Source of the DNA: Kineosporia aurantiaca JCM 3230
GTDB taxonomy: Bacteria > Actinomycetota > Actinomycetes > Actinomycetales > Kineosporiaceae
Direction of reading: 5' to 3'
Assembly: GCA_000719025.1 (NCBI GenBank)
Contig: JODP01000003.1
Span: 62,001-126,000, forward strand
DNA length: 64,000 nt
Of the stretch, positions 25,773-33,675 are shown piece by piece. Positions within the stretch are counted from its first letter, which is position 1; every line of letters starts with the position of its first letter. A program made the translations under genes and the position numbers. Under the pieces are notes generated by a model. That model was not told the DNA's origin. It saw only the letters and a list, made by a program, of their open reading frames with translations, and did not search any database.

Positions 25773-26657
25773 ATGCTCGAGCTGGACGGGATCAGCCGCT
25801 CGTTCGACGGCCGGCCGGTGCTGGACGGCATCTCGTTCGCCGTCGAGCCGGGTCGGCTGACCGGGTTCGTCGGGTCGAACGGGGCCGGCAAGACCACCAC
25901 CATGCGGATCGTCCTGGGCATCCTCGCCGCGGACGGGGGCACCGTGCGCTGGAAGGGCCGGCCCGCCGACCGGCCCGCCCGGCAGCAGTTCGGGTACATG
26001 CCGGAGGAACGCGGGCTCTACCCCAAGATGAACCCGCTCGACCAGCTGGTCTTCCTGGCCCGCCTGCACGGTGTCGAAGCGGCCGAGGCCCGCCGCAAGG
26101 CCGTCGGCCTGCTCGAGCAGCTCGGCCTCGGCGAACGGATGAAGGACAAGCTGGAGACCCTGTCGCTGGGCAACCAGCAGCGGGTCCAGGTCGCCGCGGC
26201 GCTGATCCACGATCCGGTGCTGCTGGTGCTGGACGAGCCGTTCAGCGGTCTCGACCCGATCACCGTGGACACGATGACCGCCATCCTGCGCACCAGCGCG
26301 GCCGGGGGTGTGCCCGTCCTCTTCTCCAGCCACCAGCTCGACCTGGTCGAGCGGATCTGCGACGACCTGGTGATCATCTCCGGTGGGCAGGTGGTCGCCC
26401 AGGGCACGGTCGAGGCGCTGCGGCACGGGCGCGCCGGCGCCCGCTTCCGGCTGGTGCTCGGCGAGGACGCGGGCTGGCTGCGCGACGTCGCCGGGATCCA
26501 GGTGCTCGACGTGGACGGCCCCCGGGCCCTGGTCGAGCTGCCGGACGTGAACCACGACCAGCAACTCCTGTCCGCCGCCCTGCGGCACGGACCGGTGCAC
26601 GAGTTCAGCCGGGTGATCCCGGCCCTGGCCGACATCTACCGGGAGGTGGCCCAGTGA
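25773..26657 (+). CDS. ABC transporter ATP-binding protein (NatA/DrrA-like)
   Basis: The 294-residue ATPase has Walker A GSNGAGKTT near 33-41, signature LSLGNQQRVQVAAALI near 131 and Walker B VLLVLDEPFSGLDPI. The C-terminal 70 residues form the extra domain seen in NatA/DrrA-type exporters. The signature LSLGNQQ (no second Gly) is a variant common in the NatA group. A TAGCGT box at 25724-25729 and GAAGGGA before the ATG indicate its own promoter. It pairs with the ABC-2 permease that overlaps its stop. Confidence 0.92.
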   Translation: MLELDGISRSFDGRPVLDGISFAVEPGRLTGFVGSNGAGKTTTMRIVLGILAADGGTVRWKGRPADRPARQQFGYMPEERGLYPKMNPLDQLVFLARLHGVEAAEARRKAVGLLEQLGLGERMKDKLETLSLGNQQRVQVAAALIHDPVLLVLDEPFSGLDPITVDTMTAILRTSAAGGVPVLFSSHQLDLVERICDDLVIISGGQVVAQGTVEALRHGRAGARFRLVLGEDAGWLRDVAGIQVLDVDGPRALVELPDVNHDQQLLSAALRHGPVHEFSRVIPALADIYREVAQ

Positions 26658-27937
26658 CCGCGATCGAGACGATCCGCCTGATCGCGGCGCGGGAGATGAC
26701 CACGAAGCTGCGCGACCGCGCCTTCATCATCTCCAGCGTCGTGATGCTGGCCCTGGTCGCGCTGGGCATCATCATCCCGGCGCTGCTGAGCGGGGGCGAC
26801 GACGATCCGAAGTTCCGGCTCGCGGTGGCCGGGCCGACGGCCACCGCGGTCGCCGAGGTGGCCCGCACGAACGGTGAGGCCGCCGCCCGGCTCGAGGACG
26901 CGCGGGACCAGGCCGACGACGACAACCAGACCTTCCGCAGTGGCGAGACCGGCGTCCCGGCGGCCGTACTGACCCTGGTCAGCACCAGCTCGGCCGATGC
27001 GGCGACCGCCCTGGTCCGCGGCGACGAAGCGGATGCCGCGCTGGTCCAGAAGGGCGACGGCACCCTGGAGATCGTCGGCGCCGACAAGGTGGACAGCGAC
27101 CTGAGCGCCCTGATCACCCTCTCCGCCCAGGCCGAACAGGCTCGCCAGACCCTGCTCCAGGCCGGGGTGGGCGAGCAGACCATCACCCGGTTGCAGAGCT
27201 TGCAACCACCTTCGGAACGGCTGCTGGAATCGGGCATCCCGAACGAGACCGTGGCCCTGGTGCTCAGCTTCGCCTTCGCCTTCCTCTTCTACTTCACCGC
27301 CATCACCTTCGGCCTGACCATCGCGCAGAGCGTGGTCGAGGAGAAACAGAGCCGGGTGATCGAGATCCTGGTCTCGGCCACCCCGGTCCGGCTGCTGCTG
27401 GCCGGCAAGATCCTCGGCAACGCGGCGCTGGCCCTCGGCCAGGTGGCCCTGCTGCTGGCGATCGGCCTGGCCACGGCCAGCGCCACCGGGCAGAGCGCCG
27501 CGGTCAGCCTGCTGCTCGGCTCCGGCGGCTGGTTCCTGCTCTTCTTCGCCCTCGGCTTCGTCATGCTGAGCTGCGCCTGGGCCGCGGCCGGCTCGCTGGC
27601 CGCCCGTCAGGAGGACCTGCAGTCCACCACCGTGCCCATGCAGATCCTGCTGTTCGTCCCGTTCCTGCTCTCCTTCTACCTGAACGAGCCCGGACCGGGT
27701 CTGAAAATCCTTTCCTACGTGCCCTTCACCGCACCGCTGAGCATGCCCCGCCGGCTGCTCATCGAGGACGCGGCCTGGTGGGAAGCCCTGATCTCGCTCG
27801 GGATCATCGCGGTCACCGGCACCCTGCTGATCGCCTTCGCCGCCCGGCTCTACGAGGGTTCCCTGCTGCGCACCAGCACCAAGACCTCGATCGCGACGGC
27901 CTGGAAGCGAGAGCGTCAGCCCGCCCTGAAGAACTGA
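26654..27937 (+). CDS. ABC-2 type permease (NatB-like)
   Basis: The 427-residue permease has one N-terminal transmembrane helix (about 30-50), a large extracytoplasmic domain (55-190) and a block of five or six helices (200-410) containing QSVVEEKQSRVIEILVSA, the ABC2_membrane_3/NatB signature. It starts with a GTG overlapping the ATPase stop (GTGA). NatAB-type systems export sodium or drugs; the substrate here is not known. Confidence 0.92.
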   Translation: MTAIETIRLIAAREMTTKLRDRAFIISSVVMLALVALGIIIPALLSGGDDDPKFRLAVAGPTATAVAEVARTNGEAAARLEDARDQADDDNQTFRSGETGVPAAVLTLVSTSSADAATALVRGDEADAALVQKGDGTLEIVGADKVDSDLSALITLSAQAEQARQTLLQAGVGEQTITRLQSLQPPSERLLESGIPNETVALVLSFAFAFLFYFTAITFGLTIAQSVVEEKQSRVIEILVSATPVRLLLAGKILGNAALALGQVALLLAIGLATASATGQSAAVSLLLGSGGWFLLFFALGFVMLSCAWAAAGSLAARQEDLQSTTVPMQILLFVPFLLSFYLNEPGPGLKILSYVPFTAPLSMPRRLLIEDAAWWEALISLGIIAVTGTLLIAFAARLYEGSLLRTSTKTSIATAWKRERQPALKN

Positions 27938-27958
27938 AGCTGCAAGTTCCTGCGTCTC

Positions 27959-27974
27959 CTGAAAGGCATTTCAG
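27959..27974 (+). terminator. Weak stem-loop after the NatB-like gene
   Basis: CTGAAA and TTTCAG form a 6-bp stem around GGCA, 21 bp after the permease stop. There is no T-tract, so this would be an inefficient terminator or a degradation barrier. Confidence 0.3.
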
Positions 27975-28011
27975 CAGGTCAGCGTCATGTGAAGAGCGCC
28001 ACTCGGCAACA

Positions 28012-28052
28012 TGTCCGGACAGGTTCACAAAACCTGTCCGGACAGGTAGCGT
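28012..28052 (+). promoter_or_regulatory. pckG promoter with two TGTCCGGACA operators
   Basis: The 10-bp palindrome TGTCCGGACA occurs at 28012-28021 and 28035-28044, 23 bp apart. Between them TTCACA (28024-28029) is 17 bp from TAGCGT (28047-28052), a good -35/-10 pair. One operator lies just upstream of the -35 element and the other fills the spacer, so a repressor bound here would block RNA polymerase. The two copies are also inverted repeats of each other, so the transcript-strand DNA can extrude a hairpin. The regulator is not identified. Confidence 0.65.
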
Positions 28053-28148
28053 GAGGGAATCCCGCGGACAGCAACCTTCGGTCACCCGTCGTAAGGACGT
28101 TCTGGCGAGCCGCGGCGCGATCCATCACTCCCCGAGAAAGGGCAGCCC

Positions 28149-29972
28149 GTGACGATGATCGAGAACGAGGCCGGCACCAGCACCGAGGCTCCGACCAGCC
28201 ATCCGCAGCTGCTGGCCTGGGTCGCCGAGAAGGCCGCGCTGACCACCCCGGACCGGGTGGTCTGGATCGACGGCTCGGCCGAGCAGCATCAGGGGCTGAT
28301 CGACGATCTGGTCACCGCAGGCACTTTCGTCAAGCTGAAGCAGAAGCCGGACTCCTACTGGTGCGCCTCGGACCCGACCGACGTGGCCCGGGTGGAGGAC
28401 CGGACGTTCATCTGCTCGGTCGACGAGGCCGACTGCGGCCCGACCAACAACTGGATGGACCCGGGCCAGATGCGGGAGATCCTGAACGACCTGTACGCCG
28501 GCTGCATGCGCGGGCGTACGATGTACGTGATCCCTTTCGTGATGGGGCATCTCGAGGCCGAGCAGCCGATGTTCGGGGTGGAGATCACCGACTCGCCGTA
28601 CGTCGTGGTCTCGATGAACGTGATGGCCAAGACCGGCACCCGGGTGCTGGAGAAGATGGGCGAGGCGGCCGCCTTCGTGCCGGCCCTGCACTCGATCGGG
28701 GCCCCCCTCGAACCCGGCCAGGAGGACGTGGCCTGGCCCTGCAGCCCGACCAAGTACATCGTGCAGTTCCCGGAGTCCCGCGAGATCCAGTCCTACGGAT
28801 CGGGTTACGGCGGCAACGCGCTGCTCGGCAAGAAGTGCTACTCGCTGCGGATCGCCTCGGTGATGGCACGGGACGAGGGCTGGCTGGCCGAGCACATGCT
28901 GATCCTCAAGCTGACCAGCCCGGAGAACACCGTCAAGTACGTCGCGGCGGCCTTCCCGAGCGCCTGCGGCAAGACCAATCTCGCGATGCTGGAGCCGACG
29001 ATCCCGGGCTGGAAGGTCGAGACGCTGGGCGACGACATCGCCTGGATGCGCTTCGGCAAGGACGGCCGGCTGTACGCCACCAACCCGGAGAACGGCCTGT
29101 TCGGCGTCGCTCCGGGCACCGGCTGGGAGACCAACCCGAACGCCATGCGGGCGATCGCCAAGGGCGGTTCGGTGTTCACCAACGTGGCGCTGACCGACGA
29201 CGGTGACGTCTGGTGGGAGGGGATGACCCCCGAGCCGCCGGCCCACCTCACCGACTGGCACGGCAACGACTGGACGCCGGAGTCCGGAACCCCCTCGGCG
29301 CACCCGAACTCGCGGTTCTGCACGCCGATCCGCAACTGCCCGATCCTGGCCCCGGAGTACGACGACCCGCAGGGCGTACCGATCTCCGCGATCCTCTTCG
29401 GCGGCCGCCGCAAGACCACGATCCCCCTGGTCACCGAGTCGCGGGACTGGACCCACGGCACGTTCCTGGGCGCCACGCTGAGCTCGGAGACCACCGCCGC
29501 GGCGACCGGGGCGGTCGGCGTGGTGCGGCGCGACCCGATGGCCATGCTGCCCTTCATCGGCTACCACGCCGGTGACTACTTCCAGCACTGGATCGACATC
29601 GGCAAGGGCGCCGACGCCGACAAACTGCCGAAGATCTTCTACGTCAACTGGTTCCGGCGGGACGCGGACGGCGGCTTCCTCTGGCCCGGCTACGGCGAGA
29701 ACGGCCGCGTGCTGAAGTGGGTGGTCGAGCGGATCGAGGGCCGCGCGGCCGCGGTCGAGACACCGATCGGCCACGTGCCGGCCCCGGGCTCGCTGGACGT
29801 GTCCGGCCTGGACCTGACCGAGGACCAGCTGGCCGCCGCCCTGCGGGTCGACCCGGACGAGTGGCGGGCCGAGATCCCGCTGATCCAGGAGTGGTTCGAC
29901 ACGATCGGCGAGAAGACGCCGACCACCCTGCTCACCGAGCTGGACGGCCTGAAGGCCCGGCTCGGCCGGTAG
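28149..29972 (+). CDS. pckG: Phosphoenolpyruvate carboxykinase (GTP)
   Basis: This 607-residue enzyme converts oxaloacetate and GTP to phosphoenolpyruvate, the entry to gluconeogenesis. Sequence hallmarks of the GTP-dependent class are FPSACGKTN (kinase P-loop with the reactive cysteine), the metal-binding GDDIAWMRFG, and RFCTPIRNCP. Length matches actinobacterial PckG. The GTG start follows a GAGAAAGGG ribosome site. Regulation by the two upstream palindromes is likely, as expected of a gene switched by carbon source. Confidence 0.96.
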   Translation: MTMIENEAGTSTEAPTSHPQLLAWVAEKAALTTPDRVVWIDGSAEQHQGLIDDLVTAGTFVKLKQKPDSYWCASDPTDVARVEDRTFICSVDEADCGPTNNWMDPGQMREILNDLYAGCMRGRTMYVIPFVMGHLEAEQPMFGVEITDSPYVVVSMNVMAKTGTRVLEKMGEAAAFVPALHSIGAPLEPGQEDVAWPCSPTKYIVQFPESREIQSYGSGYGGNALLGKKCYSLRIASVMARDEGWLAEHMLILKLTSPENTVKYVAAAFPSACGKTNLAMLEPTIPGWKVETLGDDIAWMRFGKDGRLYATNPENGLFGVAPGTGWETNPNAMRAIAKGGSVFTNVALTDDGDVWWEGMTPEPPAHLTDWHGNDWTPESGTPSAHPNSRFCTPIRNCPILAPEYDDPQGVPISAILFGGRRKTTIPLVTESRDWTHGTFLGATLSSETTAAATGAVGVVRRDPMAMLPFIGYHAGDYFQHWIDIGKGADADKLPKIFYVNWFRRDADGGFLWPGYGENGRVLKWVVERIEGRAAAVETPIGHVPAPGSLDVSGLDLTEDQLAAALRVDPDEWRAEIPLIQEWFDTIGEKTPTTLLTELDGLKARLGR

Positions 29973-29977
29973 GACCG

Positions 29978-30008
29978 GTCCCGGCTCGTCCGTGAGGCGG
30001 GCCGGGAC
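29978..30008. terminator. Stem-loop between convergent pckG and lipoprotein genes
   Basis: GTCCCGGC and GCCGGGAC form an 8-bp GC stem with a 15-nt loop in the 36-bp convergent gap. Its position suggests a two-way terminator without a T-tract, as is common in high-GC actinomycetes. Confidence 0.45.
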
Positions 30009-31079
30009 TCACTCGTAGAGCACGTATTCCGGGTGCGGCCGGAGCCGGAGCACCTGCGGCGGGGTCATCAGCGCGCCGTGCTCCCGGTCCTCCTCGAAGA
30101 ACAGCTTGAACCCGGCGTGCACCCCCGGCGGCAGCGGCTTCACCAGCTTGCGCCAGGTCTCCTCCTTGGCCTTGCGCGAGCCGATCCCGTCCACGCTCAG
30201 CACGAAGGCCAGGTTCTTGCGGACCCGCAGTCCCGGCACGTCGCTGATGATCCGGGAGGACAGCTGATGCACCACGAACGCCTTCTGCGGCAGCTGGTGC
30301 CCGGCCACGAACTGCGACAGCCAGAGCGAGACCTGGTTCAGCTCGGCCGCGCTGGTGTGCCCGAAGACGTGCCCCGGCTTCTGCCCCGGGCCGACCGCCC
30401 ACTCCGGGTCCAGCGCGACCCCGACGTCCGGCTCGGCCAGCCAGCGGCTCAGCGCCTGGACCTCGGCGAGGAAGTCGGCCCGGCCCGGCTGGATGTTGAG
30501 CAGGAGCAGCGCCTTGTTCCGGCGGGCGACCTGTAGGTAGCGGGCGATCTCGGCGTCGCTGGTCCGGGACCGGTACTTACCGTCCTTACCCGGCGAGGCC
30601 TGCACCACGGTCGCGATCAGCTCCATCACCGGCTGCGGCTCGCGCCCGTCGGTCGCGTACTTCTTCCCCAGCTTCTCGATCTCGTTCATCCGGCCCTGCA
30701 GATCACCGATACCCAGCCGACCGAACGACTTCGCAGCGCCTCCGGAGTACCCGACGAGGCGGTAACGCGGGAACAGCATCGTGCCGCCGCGGGGCAGTTG
30801 CTTCTGCCCCACAGGGGCAGTGGTCGTGCCCGATGGTGCGGGGGTCGCCGTAGTCGGAGCCGCCGTCAGCGAAGGGGTCAGAGAGGGGGTTGAGGACGCC
30901 GTCACGGACGTTGACGGGGACGCTGGGGAAGCAGTGGTCGGGGTAGGGCCGAAGGACGCCGCGGGAAGAGTGGCGTCCTGATCTCCCGACTGGCAACCGG
31001 TGACCACCAGGGACGCCAGTGCCACCAGCCCCGCACCCATCACGAGTTTCCGGTTCACCTGAGGCCGGACCGGACGCAT
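30009..31079 (-). CDS. Hypothetical lipoprotein with Ser/Thr/Pro-rich linker
   Basis: The 356-residue protein has a signal peptide and lipobox (SLVVTGCQSG, lipidated Cys near residue 29), then about 65 residues rich in Ser, Thr and Pro, then a globular domain from about residue 95. The domain contains segments such as MLFPRYRLVGYSGG, LLLLNIQPGRADFLAEVQAL and VGVALDPEWAVGPGQ. Alternating strands and helices with Asp/Glu near strand ends suggest a TIM-barrel hydrolase-like fold, but I cannot name the family. It would be anchored to the outer face of the membrane. The gene follows a tRNA-Ser terminator. Confidence 0.75.
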   Translation of the reverse strand: MRPVRPQVNRKLVMGAGLVALASLVVTGCQSGDQDATLPAASFGPTPTTASPASPSTSVTASSTPSLTPSLTAAPTTATPAPSGTTTAPVGQKQLPRGGTMLFPRYRLVGYSGGAAKSFGRLGIGDLQGRMNEIEKLGKKYATDGREPQPVMELIATVVQASPGKDGKYRSRTSDAEIARYLQVARRNKALLLLNIQPGRADFLAEVQALSRWLAEPDVGVALDPEWAVGPGQKPGHVFGHTSAAELNQVSLWLSQFVAGHQLPQKAFVVHQLSSRIISDVPGLRVRKNLAFVLSVDGIGSRKAKEETWRKLVKPLPPGVHAGFKLFFEEDREHGALMTPPQVLRLRPHPEYVLYE

Positions 31080-31202
31080 CGGAGCACCTCCGTGTGCTGT
31101 GGGCGGTGTGGGCGGCTTGTGGCTTTAGGGACCGGTCCCCATCCGACCACGCGACCCCCGAGGCGCGCATCCCGGCCCCTCGCTCGTCCCGCCGCACACA
31201 CG

Positions 31203-31243
31203 AAAAGGCCCTGCTGCCAAGCCGTTCGGCTGGCAGCAGGGCC
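31203..31243 (-). terminator. Rho-independent terminator of tRNA-Ser(GCU)
   Basis: GGCCCTGCTGCCA at 31207-31219 and its complement at 31231-31243 form a 13-bp stem; on the minus strand it is followed by TTTTCG. It lies 11 bp past the 3' end of the tRNA gene. Confidence 0.85.
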
Positions 31244-31253
31244 CCTCGGACCG

Positions 31254-31344
31254 CGGAGGCGGCGAGATTTGAACTCGCGATGGGGAATAACCCCCAAACC
31301 CGCTTAGCAGGCGGGCGCCATAGACCGGACTAGGCGACGCCTCC
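31254..31344 (-). tRNA. tRNA-Ser (anticodon GCU)
   Basis: The minus strand folds as a class II tRNA of about 91 nt: acceptor GGAGGCG paired with CGCCTCC, G discriminator, anticodon loop CTGCTAA with anticodon GCT, a long variable arm and the T-loop TTCAAAT. The CCA end is not encoded. It reads AGC/AGU serine codons. Confidence 0.95.
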
Positions 31345-31541
31345 CCGTGATGCCAGAAGGCTACCGGTCCGGCCCGCTCCGCGGCAAAGCAGATGCTCCG
31401 GCGAGCCGGGACGAACCCATCACCAGCCTCCCGAACAGCCAAGATCCGGCTCAGTGGGTACCCGGACGGCCTCGGGGCTTTATGGTTGACCCCCAGACGG
31501 CACTGGCACTCATCCGGGAGATACGGGGCGAATCGGTCTAT

Positions 31542-31601
31542 GTCACATCGGTAACGATTCGCCCATGTGACCCAGCCCATCCCCCGAATGCGGTAACGAT
31601 T
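31542..31601 (+). promoter_or_regulatory. Repeat-rich upstream region of the first LCP gene
   Basis: The 355-bp stretch 31345-31699 holds no convincing gene; a 118-codon frame across it has no family resemblance. It contains CGGTAACGATT twice (31549-31559 and 31591-31601, 42 bp apart) and the inverted repeat GTCACAT / ATGTGAC around the first copy (31542-31571). GTCACA and GTAACG words resemble recognition words reported for the cell-wall regulator MtrA; this link is a weak inference. Confidence 0.4.
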
Positions 31602-31699
31602 TTGCCTTCTGCAGCGAAGCAGAGGGTTGGAAGCGGTAGTGGAACCTCGCGCCCGCCTCCGCACACACATCGGTCACCACCAACGGCAGGGAGGCGTGG

Positions 31700-33511
31700 G
31701 TGACGCAGGTCGAGCCCTACTCGCGGCGCTCACGACGACCCGACGCCGACCAGCGTTACGGCGAGCAGCGATCCGATCACGACCGCGGCGACCGGGACTA
31801 CCGTGACGGCCCCCGCACGCCGGGCGCTCGGTACGACCAGCGCTACGACGGTCGGGACGACTACGCGCGGGACGATCGGGGCCCGGGTGGTCCTGGATAC
31901 GACCCGCGGCCGGAGAACCGCCGCCCCGGCTACGACCCGCGCCCCGGTGCCCAGCCCACCTCGCCGCCGGCCGCCCGCCTTCCGGAGCCCGCGCTCGATC
32001 CCTCCGACGAGGGCGAGCGCCGCGGCAGCCACGCCACCACTTACGGCCAGGGCTTCTCCTGGGTCGTGCTCTGGACCATCGTCGGGGCCCTGGTGCCCGG
32101 CCTGGGCCTGATCGCCGCGGGCTGGCGTCGCCTGGGCGCCGCCGTGCTGGCCGCGATCGCCCTCGGGGCCGCCCTGCTCGGGGCCTGGGCGATGCGCGGC
32201 AACCTGCTCAAGCGGGGCCTCTCGTTCGCCGTCGACCCGCAGAAGCTGCTGATGCTGGCGGTCGCCGCCGGCCTGATCGGCGTGCTCTGGGTCCTGGTCA
32301 TCCTGCTCACCAACAGCCAGCTGCGCCGCTACGCCAGCCTCGACACCGGTCAGGCGGCCTTCAGCTGGGTGATCGTGGCCGCCCTGCTGGTCGGGGTCGC
32401 CGCCCCCACCTACGCGATCGGCAACCGGGCCCTGGCCCAGCGCGAACTGGTGGAGGCCCTGTTCAAGGGCGACGACGACGTGGACGCGGACGACGCGAAG
32501 CCGAACGGCGACGCCGCCGACCCGTGGGCCGGCACCGACCGGGTCAACGTGCTGCTGATCGGCTCGGACGCCGGCGCCGACCGTACCGGCATCCGGCCGG
32601 ACACGATGATCGTCGCCAGTGTCCAGCCCTCCAGCGGCAACACGGTGCTCTTCAGCCTCCCCCGCAACCTCCAGCAGGTGCCGTTCAAGGACGGCAGCCC
32701 GGGTCAGAAGGCGTGGCCGAACGGCTACTACTGCCCGGAGGCGGCCCCCGGCAACGAGTGCATGCTGAACGCCATCTGGCGCTGGGCCGAGGGCGACGGC
32801 AAGCAGTACTACTCCAAGTACAAGAACCCGGGTCTGCGGGCCACCGAGGACGCGATCACCGGCGCCACCGGCCTGGAGATCGACACCTACGCGATGCTCA
32901 ACCTGGAAGGCTTCGCCGACTTCATCGACAACATCGGCGGCCTGACCCTGAACGTCTACGAGCGCCTGCCGATCGGCGGCAACTCCTCGCACCCGGTGGC
33001 CAAGGCCTGGATCGAGAAGGGCCTGAAGAAGAAGATGGACGGGTACACGTCCCTCTGGTTCGCCCGGTCCCGCTGGAGCACCGACGACTACGACCGGATG
33101 CGCCGCCAGCGCTGCGTGATCGGCGCGGTGGCCAAGCAGGCCGATCCGATCACGATCGCCAAGAACTGGACCGGGATCGCCAAGTCGCTGAAGAACAACA
33201 TGGCCACCGGCATCCCGCAGTCGGACATCCAGGCCTGGGTCGAGCTGGCCACCCGGGTGCAGAAGGCCAAGGTCACCAGCCTTCCGTTCACCAGCCAGGT
33301 GGTTGGGGGCAGCACGGTCGACCCGGACTTCGACCTGATCCACGAGAAGGTCCAGAAGGCGATCAAGAAGTCCGAGGCCCAGGCCAAGAAGGCGCAGGCC
33401 ACCACGACGGCCGCGCCCAGCGCCAGCCCGAGCTCGACGCCGAAGAAGACCAAGAAGCCGACGGTGAGCACCAACCCGACCGACGCGGAAGACGTCAGCC
33501 AGGTCTGCTGA
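31700..33511 (+). CDS. LytR-CpsA-Psr (LCP) family glycopolymer transferase
   Basis: The 603-residue protein has a long Arg/Asp/Tyr-rich disordered cytoplasmic tail (1-110), four hydrophobic segments (about 112-245) and an extracellular LCP domain (about 275-540) with VNVLLIGSDAGADRTGIRPDTMIV, the arginines that hold the polyprenyl pyrophosphate (RSRW, RRQRC) and LTLNVYERLPI. LCP enzymes attach wall glycopolymers to peptidoglycan. A Lys/Thr/Pro-rich tail ends in cysteine. The multi-helix N-terminus is longer than the single helix of classic LCP proteins. It has a close paralogue next door. Confidence 0.9.
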   Translation: MTQVEPYSRRSRRPDADQRYGEQRSDHDRGDRDYRDGPRTPGARYDQRYDGRDDYARDDRGPGGPGYDPRPENRRPGYDPRPGAQPTSPPAARLPEPALDPSDEGERRGSHATTYGQGFSWVVLWTIVGALVPGLGLIAAGWRRLGAAVLAAIALGAALLGAWAMRGNLLKRGLSFAVDPQKLLMLAVAAGLIGVLWVLVILLTNSQLRRYASLDTGQAAFSWVIVAALLVGVAAPTYAIGNRALAQRELVEALFKGDDDVDADDAKPNGDAADPWAGTDRVNVLLIGSDAGADRTGIRPDTMIVASVQPSSGNTVLFSLPRNLQQVPFKDGSPGQKAWPNGYYCPEAAPGNECMLNAIWRWAEGDGKQYYSKYKNPGLRATEDAITGATGLEIDTYAMLNLEGFADFIDNIGGLTLNVYERLPIGGNSSHPVAKAWIEKGLKKKMDGYTSLWFARSRWSTDDYDRMRRQRCVIGAVAKQADPITIAKNWTGIAKSLKNNMATGIPQSDIQAWVELATRVQKAKVTSLPFTSQVVGGSTVDPDFDLIHEKVQKAIKKSEAQAKKAQATTTAAPSASPSSTPKKTKKPTVSTNPTDAEDVSQVC

Positions 33512-33519
33512 TCATCCCC

Positions 33520-33549
33520 CGGTCGGCCGACCCTCGGGTCGGCCGACCG
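33520..33549 (+). terminator. 14-bp stem-loop after the first LCP gene
   Basis: CGGTCGGCCGACCC and its exact complement are separated by only TC, starting nine bases after the stop. Each arm is itself palindromic (GGTCGGCCGACC). It probably ends transcription of the first LCP gene; no T-tract follows. Confidence 0.55.
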
Positions 33550-33675
33550 AACACAAGTCCTCGGGTCGTCCGTTTCTGCCCCCCGAAGGTCCGTCCTAAC
33601 GCGCTGTAACGCAGGCATACTCACCGCTCGGGGCGCGAAGCGCGGCTGTCCAGGCCACCCGCGCCGAGGGGTGGA

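Noticed and set aside
28125..29774. 549-codon open frame antisense to pckG
   Set aside because: It mirrors the codon bias of pckG on the opposite strand, is rich in Arg/Gly/His/Val without any domain, and pckG identity is certain.
31347..31703. 118-codon plus-strand frame upstream of the first LCP gene
   Set aside because: No ribosome site or family resemblance; the stretch carries promoter-like repeats instead.
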